DNA of 64,000 bases from Hydnum rufescens UP504 (GCA_014904985.1 MU129019.1:91693-155692); one strand, 5' to 3'; positions 1 through 11,784 are shown, numbered from the stretch's first letter. The notes: a model not told the origin generated them from the letters alone. Numbers and translations: made by a program.

Positions 1-344
1 AGTCATTGTAAAACCCCTGGAGCAGCACCTGACTCTACACATCACTAGACATCACTGATTTAGGCATGTCTAAATCAACCCTGGATAAGCCTCTTCAATT
101 CAAAGTCAATAATTAAGCTCTAGACATCATTAGACACAACTGATTTAGGCATGCCTAAATCAACCCCAGAATGCCTATCAAATAGTTAAAAAGCCTGGGA
201 GTGGCGCCTGCAGCGGGCACAGATAGGCATGCCTATTATAGGGACTTAGAAAATTTTCATCTTTTGAACACCTTTAGACACTGCCTAGACGTGCCTATAT
301 AAAAACCACCTCTTAGGTCAAAGGCCAATGCAACTGGAACCCAC
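1..344. repeat. AT-rich sequence with two copies of a palindromic motif
   Basis: A 22-base palindrome centred on GGCATGCC occurs twice. The copy at 141-162 is perfect and the copy at 56-77 differs by one base. Both are preceded by a TAGACATCA-like stretch and followed by CAACCC, so the unit is a roughly 85-base direct repeat. A third GGCATGCCTA lies near 225. This looks like terminal or subterminal sequence of a transposon, but no boundaries or target-site duplication can be placed because the window starts here. Confidence 0.5.
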
Positions 345-791
345 CTAAGAGGTACCTTTTTGAGGGTGCATTAGGTGAAGACTAGCTGGTTTCGTAGGGG
401 GAAGGGGGATATCTTGCAGTTTAAAATACCTCGTGACAGAAGACCAGTGTTCAAGAGCACGATGACACGATGAGAAAAATTTGGTGTATAATGATTGATA
501 GTAAGGCAAAATTGTCTTGACTCTGTTGTTCTGCACATTCATCCCAGGGGTATAGGAAGGTGGGTCAGACTCAGTACGGGTTATGAATGCATGATAGGGA
601 GCATTTGCATCCAATAATGTTGGCCTGAGAGTATAATCACTCAAATCCAGGACCCCTGCTTGATGAACAGGGGGGTTGGGTGTCGAGGAGATGCCGAAAT
701 ATTGGAAGTGCCTTTGGCTACTTGTAAACACCAATGACCACTCCTTCTGAAAGTAACAGCATGCCGATGCTGCATCCACCAAATGATTCAT
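345..791 (-). CDS. Unrecognised ORF, possible transposon-associated or relic protein
   Basis: An open frame of 148 codons on the minus strand. I do not recognise the family. It is free of low complexity and its middle (SDYTLRPTLLDANAPYHAF) looks protein-like, so it may be an exon of a larger gene, but I see no convincing splice sites that extend it. It lies in a repeat compartment a few kb from a KDZ transposase and could be cargo or a relic of that or another element. Confidence 0.3.
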   Translation of the reverse strand: MNHLVDAASACCYFQKEWSLVFTSSQRHFQYFGISSTPNPPVHQAGVLDLSDYTLRPTLLDANAPYHAFITRTESDPPSYTPGMNVQNNRVKTILPYYQSLYTKFFSSCHRALEHWSSVTRYFKLQDIPLPPTKPASLHLMHPQKGTS

Positions 792-985
792 ATTCAGCTA
801 ACAAATTTAAAAAAAAAACTGGGGAATCAACGGTATGACTTATGTTCCAACAGCAACTGTCAGCTTCTTGAATATGTTTTGAGCTTCTCCTGATTGTCAA
901 ACAGATCACTCCAAGTGGTTTCGACCGGCGCCGCCTCAGCATCTCCATCTTTGGACCAGGTCATAGGGCTCGATCCAGAATATTC

Positions 986-2340
986 TTGATTAGAGGTGCA
1001 ACTTTGCCCACTCTGGAGAGCGAGGTTGGAAGCAGGCTCAGAATCTGGAACCCCATCCTGAGAGTGCTGACATGGAACTATGTCAGGCCCAGACAGCTGA
1101 CTGAGCTTGCTGCGATTTGCCGCAAGGGTAGAAGGCTGTGTGTGGGCACCTCAGATCAACGTAGGTTCCATGGTGGTAGTGAGGTATTTTGCTTCCAGCC
1201 AAACTCTCTTCCAGTCAACCATTGCATCCATGTCAATTTGGATTGAAGTGTCAACCCTTTCGAGGCATTTTGTACCACACACATTAATTCTCAACCTACA
1301 CTCACCCCATCAGGGTCCTCTTCTGACTGTCCCCGGCCTCTGTCGGCTGCAATTCAACCAAACATCTACTCAGAGTGTCACCTCGAACAATACTGCATCC
1401 CATTCAGCAACAGTTATCTTTATGTCTCTCGATGCCCCCCCGGTGACGGATTGTAGCGAGTTGGGGTCTCAGCCAAGCATCGATGTTACAATGCTTAGTG
1501 CAGGGGACGCATTTCGGCCTCTAAGCACGAGTTCTACCCATGTTAGAGCATGGGGACATCTGTCTCTTGATCTTATATGGTCAAGACGATTGCCGAAGAA
1601 GTCCCTGAACCTCACTCGTCACTATATTTCTTGGGCAGTAGCCTCTCTGGTATCACGTCCACTGTCCCTTCTGCACACTTCGAGTTCTCGCAAGCTCATA
1701 AACCACAAGTGCACATTGCTGACTGGGAGGAGGATGCTGGCGGGGAGGTCATGCGCAGGTATTATGCTCTTTGGAAAGAGGCATTGGATATCGTTCAACA
1801 AAGCAAGCAGGGGTGGATACCAACTTCTTGTAGGTGCTCATGAACATATTTGAGCATACATGATTCTTAAATCCGCCCTGTAGCATTCAAGCCTCCACAG
1901 GACCCTGTAGCCATCCAGGCTTTCTACGACTACTCAGTACAAACATATACCCAACTGCCTCTTGAACTCTTCATTCGACATCCAGGACCTCTCACCCATC
2001 CCCCTATGGGAATCGGATGCTGAAGAAACACACCCCAACCCAGTTGCCCCACCATTCAGAGACCATGGAACAAGCATTCGCCTGTATTTCCCCTCCCATA
2101 CTTGCAGTTATCCCCCGACTTCGCCTTTTGTCATCCATCGATTGTTCTCCAGTTTTGTGGCTTCATCTGCTGTTCCGTGCTAGGGTCCGACCATAGGTCC
2201 GAGGCAACAGCGAACCCCAAGACATTAACAGTTGTGAGCAAGTCAGTGGAAAATGGTGAAGTGTTCACCTGTTGTTTTTTGCACTCTACTATGATTTTGG
2301 AAGTCACAAGTCCAGTATATAGCAACCGATTCTGATTTTG
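986..2340 (+). pseudogene. Decayed coding relic, family unknown
   Basis: Protein-like stretches appear in changing frames. Around 1577-1843 there is HIADWEEDAGGEVMRRYYAL, an acidic, helical-looking segment. Around 1885-2000 there is a segment with AIQAFYDYSVQTYTQLP in another frame. The frames are separated by stops without clear introns, so I read this as one or more decayed exons rather than an active gene. No function can be assigned. Confidence 0.3.
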
Positions 2341-2628
2341 TTCTTGTTATCTTTTTTTTTTAATAAAAAAAGAACTTGAATATTCAGTAATGTGTGTCTT
2401 GAAGTGAGGATCTTGACCCGTAATTCTGCCTCTTTCTTTACAGTCAGCAGAGAGTCAGAGACAGGGGTTCTGGTTCCTATGTGGGTGGACTTGGATTCTG
2501 CTATGGCTTTCGCTTCTTTTTCTTCAGTGGAATTTGAGCGGGATGGATGTATTGGATTCCAGAATTGTCTGCATGGCATGTATGGCATGTACATTACTTC
2601 ATGAACCTAGCTCAGTCTGGTTTCCATT

Positions 2629-3715
2629 TTGGATTGGTTCGGATTCAAAATTCTTTCGCGGCTTGACTTCACCCTTGGCGTCTACACTCTACCGTACTCT
2701 CCTCGAAGTCTGAGAATCTACCACAAGCCCAGGCTCAGTGCGAAATTCACTGCTTTGCATTGCTCCTTGTTTCTCGTGATGGTCGAGTTATCCAATCTCT
2801 TTGTTTGCATGGGTGTCCCCCTTATGGACAGTGGATTTCAACCCAACCATTGGATCGACCACAAAGAGAAGCTGTTTTCGAAGGGATTAGGTATGCTGGT
2901 AGGATGGTGCATAATAGCTGAGGTCCAACTGGTATCGATTTGGGGCCAGTTTTCAGTACGTCCTATACTACACTCTCTTTTGGTTTCAATTCTCATTCTC
3001 GAAAACCCATCCAGTTATCAGCCCTTGTTCTTGAGGTGTCTTCCGATTCCGTCGAACATGCAAAAACATCATTTGTTGGTGTACATCCATATTCAACCAT
3101 TCTCAAAGGCAAACCCGACATACCAATTGTGGTGCCCGAATGTGTGCCTAATTCAGAAAAACAACTTCGATTGTGGGGGTTTGAATGCCTCAAGGACAAT
3201 CAAATCAAGCGGTTTTTGACGATGACGAGGAGGGGCAACTCTACCAAGTCCTTGGTGGCCATCGCCAGAGACCCTGAGGACCGAGAGTGCCTTTGTCAAG
3301 ATATAGTACGGCTGCACTCTGGGGTGTATCAAAGGCCTTCACCTTTGGCAAGTGATCCGGCGCATTCTCCAAATGGAGCTTGTGGATGACAGGAAAGGAG
3401 CTGCCCCATGTTCACCCGATCGAGATGTCGAACTCGAAGCGGAAGGCGATTGAGTCAGCAGAAGGGGACTCCACTGCAAAGCATGTATGGAAGGAGGGGG
3501 AATCGCCTGCCACCAATGTGGCTTTGAGAGCTGAATCTAGCTCGACTGATTCAGCTTCTGCAGCAACGCAATTGAGGTTTCCGAAGTTTCAGAAGAAGCC
3601 CTGGGCCCCCATGGTTCTGGTTTGGTCCGATGGGGGTGGTGATGCAAATGTGAAGGGCACGATTGATGGCATCTGCACACATCATCTACCCCGACAGTAT
3701 TTTATTCCTTGAGCT
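2629..3715 (+). pseudogene. Decayed coding relic, family unknown
   Basis: Overlapping partial frames of 60-196 codons occur here, for example one with VCMGVPLMDSGFQPNHWID near 2800-2860 and one with KGKPDIPIVVPECVPNSEKQ near 3108-3167. A lysine- and serine-rich segment follows at 3380-3500. The frames change without obvious splice sites. It may be part of the same decayed gene as the 1-2.3 kb relic, or an accessory gene of the KDZ element downstream. Confidence 0.3.
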
Positions 3716-3900
3716 CGGCCCTTTTTAAATTTGTGGCCAGTTTCTTTCCACCCCTTTTTACCGTACCCCCTTTCTTTTAATGGCCTTTCTTTTCCCACCT
3801 TCGCCACTTCCCCACCTGCCTGATGTCCTGGTTCTATCGTTCCACTCATTCCTGTGCAAAAATGTAGCATACGGATTTGTCACGAATAGTAATGTCGATG

Positions 3901-4990
3901 TGACATCGCTCTCTCAAGGCAACTGGGTAGTGTCACACCGCAGTTTCAACTGCAGTTGCCACTGTCCATGCTATTTATTAACAAACCAGTTCTTTTTTCT
4001 GAGCATTATCTTGCTCACATGTCACCTCATCGCCCTCTCTCAAGGCACTGGGTAGTGTCACACCATGGTTTTGTCCGCAGTCGCCACTATCCGTGCCGCC
4101 TCTTGTGCGAATCAGCTCTTTTTTATCTCACCCATACATCATCTCATCACCCTCTCAACGCATTGGGTAGTGTCACACTGCGGTTTTGTCTGCAGTCGCC
4201 ACTATCCGTGCCATCTCTTGAATGAACCAGCTCTTTTTTGACTGTTATCTCTCCCATACATCATCTCATCACCCTCTCTCAAAGCATCGGGTAGTGTCAC
4301 ACCGCAGTTCTGTCTGCAGTCACCACTATCCATGCTGCCTCTTGCATGAACCAACCAGCTCTTTTTTATCTCACCCACACATCATCTCATCACCCTCTCC
4401 CAACACATTGGGTAGTGTCACACCACGGCTTTGTCTGCAGTTGCCACTATCCATGCCATCTCTTGAGTGAACCAGCTCTTTTTTTCAACTGTTATCTCGC
4501 CCATACATCATCTCATCACCCTCTCTCAAAGCATTGGGTAGTGTCACACCGCAGTTCCATCTGCAGTCGCCACTATCCATGCCGCCTCTTGCGTGAACCA
4601 ACCAGCTCTTTTTTATCTCACCCACACATCATCTCGTCACCCTCTCCCAACACATTGGGTAGTGTCACACCGCGGTTTTGTCTGCAGTCGCCACTATCCA
4701 TGCCATCTCTTGAGTGAACCAGCTCTTTTTTTTGACTGTTATCTCACCCATACATCATCTCATCACCCTCTCTCAAAGCATCGGGTAGTGTCACACCGCA
4801 GTTTCATCTGCAGTCGCCATTATCCATGCCATCTCTTGCACAAACCAGCTCTTTTTTCGAGTTTTTTCTCCCTCATGAGTTACTTTGTCACCATCTCAAA
4901 GCATCGGGTAGTGTCACACCGCAGTTTCACCTGCAGTTGCCATTATTCTTGCCAGTCGTGCAGTGCAGTCTTTTGCATGAATCAGCCATC
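3901..4990. repeat. Minisatellite, nine copies of a roughly 121-126 bp unit
   Basis: The anchor GGGTAGTGTCACAC recurs at 3925, 4050, 4165, 4289, 4410, 4536, 4657, 4783 and 4906. Spacings are 125, 115, 124, 121, 126, 121, 126 and 123 bases. In the middle of the array two subtypes alternate: one carries AACCAACCAGCTC and CTCTCCCAACACA, the other AACCAGCTC and CTCTCTCAAAGCA. This gives a higher-order period of about 247 bases. The array ends just upstream of the KDZ transposase start codon at 5100. Confidence 0.9.
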
Positions 4991-5099
4991 CATCCATTGT
5001 CAAGTTTTTTCTCACCCACACGCCACCTTCCCTATCATTCGTTCCTATTGTACAGCCTCATCAATACCATTTCCAAGTTTCTTGCTCTGCTTTCACATA

Positions 5100-8000
5100 A
5101 TGTTGGCTGCAGTCGTGGCTGCCAAGAAGAGGAGGGAGAAACGAACGCAGGAAAAACAAAAACTACCTTCAAGTCGAGGTAGTGAGCATGAGCCCCCTCC
5201 GTCCAAAAGGCCTAGGCGCATGATGGCCCCTTCTGTACCTGCGTCTGCCCGAGACATTGCCAATTCGCCTTTGCCCTCCCTTGAAGCATTGGTCTTGCCT
5301 CGATTCTCTCCTGATCCTCCCCTTACACATTCCGAGTACTTCAGCTGGGATCATGTGGATGTGCAATATGCAGCTGAAACAAGCCAGAGTAAAATACAAG
5401 TAATGAAGGACAAACGATCTCGGCATGCACTTCATAAACTTGCTCAAGCAGGTAGATGGAACAGAGAGGTGTTACCCAGCCTTATCCGTCCCTACATGAA
5501 GGTCGCTTGGGGGTGCTTCTCAGACCTCTTGGCAGAAGAGCCCATAGTCCTGCAGTATGTAGATGTGGGGCACCTCAACCCCTTCGGGTTCTCTGCGTTT
5601 CCATGGAGCGACTGGAAGAGGTTGTGCTGATGGTCTGTGTATGCTGTCTGGCTGCCATCCAGCTTGTCGAGCGCGGTTTCTTCCCATGTGCACCTCTTTT
5701 CCCCACATTGGCAGTCAGTCTCAACATGCTCGAATTTGTGGCCTCCCTATTTCTTCATATGGCACCCAATGAAAGAGCATGGGCTGCACTCTGGTCAAGT
5801 ACCTCAAAGCTCGTGGGTATGAGTTTGCAACAGGAGATTCATTTCGGTGACGCTTTGTGAATGTGCTTGTGCACTATCAGGTGCTTGTTCAGTTGGTCAG
5901 GGCAGAGATTACTCGAATTGTGCAGGATGATAAGAGAGGGTTGATCTCAGAGTTGGACGAGAGAACACCAGTACATGAGCGGGGATATCTCAACGTTCAG
6001 AGTGATCCGAAGCTCTTTGCAAACTCAACTCCTACAAATGCTTCAGTTAATGCTCCTGCCACCGTTCTCACTCATGTGTCTACCGATCTGCCTCCTGACA
6101 TCTGCCTAAATTTCATTCCTGCTGACCATACCGCCCCAGTGAATACTTGAGGTCACAATGCCCACTTTGTTTTGGAGGAAATCATACAGACACATGTAGT
6201 ATGCCATGAGTAGGCTAATATCTGTGACAAGCATGGATAATAGTCATTCTAACTGCAATGAAACTTATAGAGTCCAGCTCATAGTTTGCATTGATGCAAA
6301 TTTCCAACTTAAGTGGATTCGCAATGAAGACTGACGACATGGTCATGAGGGAGAGACAGGGGCATGTGATCCCCCAGTCACTTCACCCAAGACAATCATG
6401 TTGTCGAGGGACTATTTGGAGTCCTGGGAAAGGAAAATCCTGGAGACTCATCCTGCAAGGCCAGCATGCATGGGACTGAAAATGCACAGCCAACGAGGGC
6501 ACCGATTATTATGCAGATCACCCAGAGGATGATACGGTGGAACCAGGCCTCCATGCACCGAACTCAACCTATGATGCATGTCGGCAGTCATTTATTGCTG
6601 CAGATGAAGATCGCGTGAAGGCATCAACCCAGTATTTTGAAGATACTGGGGTAATAGCTCTACTGTGCCGTCATGACATACCACTTGCTGTTGCAAGCAT
6701 GTGGACTGCAGGAGAGAAGCAGTTCTATGTCTTTGCGCTGTTGGACACCGTCCTGAAACATGTACCAAGTCACTGGAGAATTGGGGCGCTGTATGACATT
6801 GGCTGTCAGATGGACCAGACTCTGAAAAAGTGGAGATTCATGCCAGAATGGCTGCCTCGCTTGGAGTGGGGAGTTTCGATTTTCCATGCATACGGTCATC
6901 AATGGGCATGCCAGCTCTGGTATCATCCTCGCAAATCAGAGCTCTGGGGACTCTCAGATGGTGAAGGGTGTGAGCGGTTTTGGAGTGAGCTTCGCAGGCT
7001 TATCCCTGGGCTGCAGGTGACAGGCTATCACCGGTGTCTTTTCATTCTTGACCTCCAGGTGGAGCACATTGATGAAGGGAAGCGCATGGGAATGGGAAAG
7101 TGGCTCCAAGGTCTAATTGATCGGTTGCAGCACCGCCTAGAAGAGGCAGAGATGAAGCTCGGTGACCGCTCTCCCAGTTACTTAATGGAGCAGTTCAAAG
7201 CCCAACGAGAATATCACAGCCAACCTGTTTCATGCCAGTCTCAGACAAAAGGTGCCCGAGCTGTGGAACGGATCATATCTCTGATGGCAACCCTTGAGGC
7301 TCAGCGAGGGAATCTCAAGGATTTGATTGCTGAGGGGAATGATTTGGTCCAAGATGACATGACTGCAAGCAATGAAGTGCAGGCGGAGTGGCAGGAAAAA
7401 GTCAGGCTGCTGAAGGAGGCCATCTGGCGATTGGAGACCACAATCAACAAGAAGACCGATGAGCTGCGGCTAACTGACCGTGCGTCTGCATCTGAGTTAA
7501 ATAGGCTCAAGAAGGATAAATGGGTCAATATTCAGCTCAACCTCCGTGCACTTCGTGAGCAACTTCTGAAGAAGCTGAGGGCTAGGAAGTTTGAGCTTGC
7601 CACATTGGACCGTGCAAACTTGAGTCGCATCTTGGACCAGAAGACAAAGGCCCATGTCGAGAAAGCTGTGAAAAACCAATCCAGCAGGATTGATGCTACT
7701 GTAAAGAAATACAATGCAAGGCTAAAGGAACTGGTTGCGCTTAGGGGAAGGGGAGGTATTCAGAGAGATGCATACATTCCGCCGATGCTCACAATGGATG
7801 GCCTGTACAAGCTGGATGTGGATCAAGATATATGGGAAGATTCTCGAGGCGATATTGCGGATTTCCCGGATGGAGTTGTGCCCCCTTGGTTGGCAGATCC
7901 CTCAGTCAAAGAAGGTATCCGGATCTCACAGGAGGTGGCCAGCTGCCAGCAGGAGCTTGAGAGGTGCAAGGGTGAGCATGCCAACCTTCGGATGTGGTTC

Positions 8001-8413
8001 CATGAAGAGTATTCAGCTGCAATGGACCTCTTCATGGGATCCAAGGATGAAGATGTCTCGTATTTTGGGCTTCTGCGGGCACACCAACTGTATGACTGGA
8101 TGACAGCTTGGAAAAAGGACATAGTCCAAGTGCCCATTGCTCCTGGTGCTCCAAGTTGGGACTCGGTTTGAATGCCTTTGGTGCTACATCAACATTATGG
8201 CATTCGTCTAACGTCCGAGTGCAATTGGAACAAGAATCTTTAGTTGCCACTACAACCCCACCATGCCTGGACCATAATTCTCAAAGTAGAAGGAATCTTG
8301 ATGATTTTGATGCAAGTTCAGATGATGACTCGGAGGGTGGTGAGCTGGAGGAAGCTGGTTTGATAGCTGCAGTGGACCAAGCAATTGTAGAACTAGATTT
8401 GGATTCAGAATGA
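5100..8413 (+). pseudogene. KDZ-family transposase (CxC type), frameshifted
   Basis: A DNA transposase of the Kyakuja-Dileera-Zisupton superfamily. The N-terminus at 5100 begins with basic residues (VAAKKRREKRTQEKQ), followed by WNREVLPSLIRPYM and then SMERLEEVVLMVCVCCLAA in another frame. The zinc-cluster part CPLCFGG lies near 6156. The catalytic RNase H-like core follows: VCIDANF near 6285 (first Asp), then an intact 544-codon frame at 6537-8171 with TAGEKQFY, LYDIGCQ (second Asp), HAYGHQWACQ and LSDGEGCERFWSE (Glu). The C-terminal part is coiled-coil-like, and an acidic tail continues to about 8413. Frame changes near 5600, 5855 and 6140, plus stops at 6207 and in 6210-6540, break it, so this copy should be inactive. 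Family assignment is firm. The element's termini were not found. Confidence 0.9.
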
Positions 8414-8656
8414 TATTTCCTTTAACCATGTAAATGCTTTGCATAATAAAATGTCTCGTCTGCACCACAGTACAGCATTGCAGAATTCTACAAGTTCCAA
8501 AGTTGATCTCAAATTGAGCTCAAACCTGACTCTTTTGCTATCAAATACTCTTTTGATCACTTTTTGATATCAAACATAATACAAGCCTATCAGGCACTAT
8601 ACAGATATCAAAATGACATACCTTTTAAGGCCCCTAAGACTGTCTGACCAGCCTGA
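8391..8656 (+). repeat. Repeat block A, copy 1 (KDZ 3' end)
   Basis: This begins at the last codons of the KDZ reading frame (ACTAGATTTGGATTCAGAA) and runs through its 3' flank to CTGACCAGCCTGACGG. It recurs almost unchanged at 12351-12614. The differences are mostly transitions (for example TCTCG/TCTTG, CACCAC/CACTAC). Both copies stop matching at the same right boundary, which could be the end of the KDZ element. I found no inverted counterpart of that end upstream. Confidence 0.85.
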
Positions 8657-8711
8657 CGGCAGGAGCAATGGAGTCCCCCTATCTGTGAGTCCTTCACACG
8701 CATATTAAAAC

Positions 8712-9283
8712 TATAAATGTGTTAACCACTTTTGAGGTCATTCTGGATATCATTGACGATCATTCAGCATCATTCCATTGTGGGCAAGCCCCCTCAAAGC
8801 TCTCGACACCCTTTGTGACATTATCACCTCTAAACTTAAGAAGGTCGAGGACTTAAACTCTTTCATCAGTGAATTGGGAGAATTTGACCTTGCAAAATGA
8901 AATTCCTGGCAATCTCAATCTCGAGTTTGTATTCGCCCCGGAGAAGGGTTGCCCCTGGATAAGCACTTGAAGATGTAAAGAAGAGCCCTCCAAAGACCCA
9001 GAGGCAGCATTCAGTTCGCAGGTAAAGTGGTATTGCCAGAGGTGCAACTAGTGATGCAGCAGCGGCTCGTCCTACTACACCATCCAATACTGTAAGTAAG
9101 CCGTTCATTATCTAGAAGTCCGTCTCAGATTGAATCTGAAAACCGTCAGTTGCGGCTGCAGGGTTCCAGCAGATATCCATCCGCAGTTTCCTAACCGCCC
9201 AAGGACCCCTGGGAGCTTTAGGTGAACCAGTCATGTCCTGTCCCTGCACGATGTGCACCTCATGAGCCGGAATCCAACAGACA
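8712..9283 (+). repeat. Repeat block B, copy 1
   Basis: Matches 11785-12350 in the same orientation, starting at ATGTGTTAACCACTTTTGAG and ending at CCAACAGACACT. Unlike block A, the differences from the other copy are mostly one- and two-base insertions or deletions. No protein can be read through it in either copy. Confidence 0.85.
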
Positions 9284-9805
9284 CTCTCGCTTCCAAGAAG
9301 CCATCTTGCAAGTTGCAAGCACCTTGCCCCGTGAAAACTGTGCCGGTGAGCACGTTGACAACCACAGCACAGTCTGTCATGAATGCTATCCATTATATTC
9401 CCCATACAGACACCGAGATTGGAGCCGAAGTCAATGCCCTATTGGAGGTCATCAAGAGGATCGACAGTGTCAGTGCAGACTTGTACTGCATCAGTGAACT
9501 GCCATTATCCATCTCGCATTACTTACTCCCTTGGTATAATTTAGAAGGAGGTGGGGGATGAAAAGACGCTGGCACAGCTGGAAGATCTTTCAGGCACATT
9601 GCGGCGTCGCCTGTCCATCGTTCATCACCTTCAGGATTGCGACAAAGAAGTATACATGTTCACACAGGACCTTAAAATGGCATTGGATCGGTTTCGTGTG
9701 CGTTTGCCAATCGCTTTGTTAAAAATAATCTGCACGATGCCTCACTGCTTACTTGCTTTGCTCATAGACTGCTGCCCTACCAATGTACACCACCAGCACC
9801 ATTGA
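9284..9805 (+). pseudogene. Coding relic with helical segments, family unknown
   Basis: Two protein-like stretches in different frames. One runs about 9400-9500 (EVNALLEVIKRIDSVSADLY), the other 9551-9700 (KTLAQLEDLSGTLRRRLSIV, then DRFRVRLP). Amphipathic helices of this type occur in the N-terminal regions of basidiomycete NLR-like or kinase proteins, but that resemblance is weak. The gap between them could be an intron of about 50-60 bases. I read it as a fragment of a larger gene brought here with the surrounding repeats. Confidence 0.3.
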
Positions 9806-9845
9806 GATGATGGTCCTTTGCCTTGGCATCAAGGAAGAATTTTCT

Positions 9846-10170
9846 CACTTCTTGAATGCGGTTGTTTCACACGAGCATAGATCACCGCCTTGGCACTGTC
9901 AAAAGCATACAACTCTATAGAGACGATTGCCCCAGACACTCTGGGCTCTACAAATTCATCCTCGTAGGTCTAGTGGACAAACGCGGCATAGAGAATTGGG
10001 TGCGCTTGGAGCGGCCAGCTGGACTCAGTTGCATGGATACATTACATTCGTTTCTCTCATCCCTACTCCTGCTCACTTGTGTTATGAAAGGCATATGATG
10101 CCTAGCCAACTTTATCGAAGTTTCCACAGCTTTCACAAAGCTAAGTTCAACATAATAAACTTGGATCAAC
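9846..10170 (+). pseudogene. Fragment of an uncharacterised Agaricomycete-type protein
   Basis: A frame contains TVKSIQLYRDDCPRHSGLY followed by KFILVGLVDKRGIENWVRLE and then a frame change. It resembles the N-terminal half of a multi-copy, uncharacterised mushroom protein family that I know only by pattern (a 'xxLYxxxxPxxxGxHEFxVL...NWxRLER' type), so family membership is tentative. The C-terminal half is absent or scrambled. I see nothing supportable from 10171 to 10857. Confidence 0.35.
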
Positions 10171-10857
10171 CATATTGAAACATTCCACCCTATATGCATA
10201 TGCCCTATGCCCCTCCCAAAAACAAGGAAACATGGCTCTCAGCCATATGGTAGATGAAGTTAGGAATGTCAGATCGGTGGAGGCGATGGAAACAATATGA
10301 GTCCAAGGAGAGTGAGCAGTCAGAGTCAGGACAGAACTGACACACATAATTTACAACCCTGTAAAAGGACCACCCTAGGCGCCTCACCATTACCTGTAGG
10401 CAGCCCGACACAATATATAAAACAAACCTTGCCCATCCGGGATCTCCCTCAAGATGGATTTTTTGGGTATCAGTAGAGAAACCGTGGTTTGAATGTACTG
10501 GTTCCTCAACTGTACGGTTACCAACCAAAACCAAAACCATTTGATGATGCTTACATCAGCAGTATTCCCTGTTCTTTAAGAGACATGCCAGCTGGCAACT
10601 TATTAATAATGTGCAGCAGGGTGGCTCTCAATTATCCTCCGTGTACAAAGAAGGTACGTGTGATTCAAATAAACAAAGGTAGTGGTAGTGGTGTATAGTG
10701 AAAGTGATGATTACTTCCCCTGATTACCAAGCGAGTTGGAATAGGGGCATCAGCGAGTCTGTAGGCCATTTAGTTGCACTTGTCTCTGTGAGAAAACGTT
10801 CCTCAAAATCTCAAAACACCTCAAACAAGGAAAAAACCACAAAGTCCTGTGGTCTTA

Positions 10858-11316
10858 ATGGCCGTATTGTATGTAGACCTCCGCGTTGGCACTAACAAGG
10901 GACACCCCACAACTCCCACCGAAAAGGCTGCAAAGCTAAGTCACCGGAAGGGCATTTGGTTGCCAAAGCAAAAGCTGGTGCAGTCAATTGTTCACGAGGT
11001 AGCTGGCCACGTTCCATGCGAGTGCCGGGTGATGGAATTACTCCAAAACAGCAAGGTATGTTTCTTTACTTTGAAGACTTCCATATATATATATCCGTGT
11101 GGTGGGATTCTGACTTATTTATGCACTTCTAATAGGACAAGAAGGCGCGAAATTGACCAAGAAGAGACTACGTGATCCCACAAAATTATCCCGTTTATCC
11201 GGTGTCTAAGATACGTTTTTCACACAATTATTTTACACCTTGGCATGCTTCTACACTCCAAGCACAAGCTTGAAGAGCTGTCCACCATCATTGCAGAATC
11301 CCGTCATGCACATTAA
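10858..11316 (+). pseudogene. rpl36: Ribosomal protein eL36 pseudogene with introns
   Basis: A decayed copy of the large-subunit protein eL36. The first segment (10858-11055) contains RVGTNKGHPTTP, SHRKGI, HEVAGHVP and RVMELLQNSK. It is followed by a standard intron (11056-11134, GTATGT to ATAG). The next exon has DKKAR, then a one-base deletion before LTKKRL. After a second intron-like gap the end reads SKHKLEELSTIIAESRHAH with TAA at 11314. Retained introns mean it arose by DNA duplication, not by reverse transcription. At least six positions that are Arg in eL36 are here His, Gln or Cys, each explained by one C-to-T or G-to-A change in a CG-containing Arg codon. The functional gene must be elsewhere. 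Confidence 0.85.
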
Positions 11317-11784
11317 TAAACCAGAATAATTATTCCTGTTACCTCTGGTTGTTTCCCGGAGGGCATTGATTGATGTCATGGAGAGACGCTTATGTTATCG
11401 ACTGGTTTTCTTTTGGCTGTAATCTCATGCTTATGCCACCGCTTGAAATCAAATCACAACCATGACATGCCATGAATCTCTGCATACAACATTTGCTACT
11501 GGCCCGCTGTCACACGTCACAACAGTCAGTATTGTAATAAGTACTAGTGTCACAAAGTGAGAAAAGGGCCCCAAACCACCGAAAGTGGGCTATTGTGATC
11601 CCCCAGTGCCTCTCTTGCCCCAAACTTGTTTCCATACACAGATGCATGAGTAGGAACTCAAGCAGCATATATAGATACATTTCAGACAGACAGATCTCAG
11701 GTCTATAGGCAACATCCTGGACTACACTCTTAAAAAATCTAAGAAATATTGTGGGCTTTGTTTGACCACTGGTTAGAGATTTTA
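11317..11784. other. No gene seen
   Basis: No coding pattern, RNA gene or clear repeat was found here. The stretch connects the eL36 pseudogene to repeat block B copy 2. Confidence 0.5.

Noticed and set aside
345..3715. A TET/JBP dioxygenase gene near the KDZ element
   Set aside because: Such genes often accompany KDZ transposons in mushrooms, so I looked for an iron-binding HxD...H pattern; none of the relic frames shows it convincingly.
4222..4717. Open frames with repeated SHHPL/VVSH peptides
   Set aside because: They are translations of the minisatellite array and have no independent support.
3901..4990. CRISPR-like array
   Set aside because: Units are contiguous long tandem repeats without unique spacers, in a eukaryotic genome.
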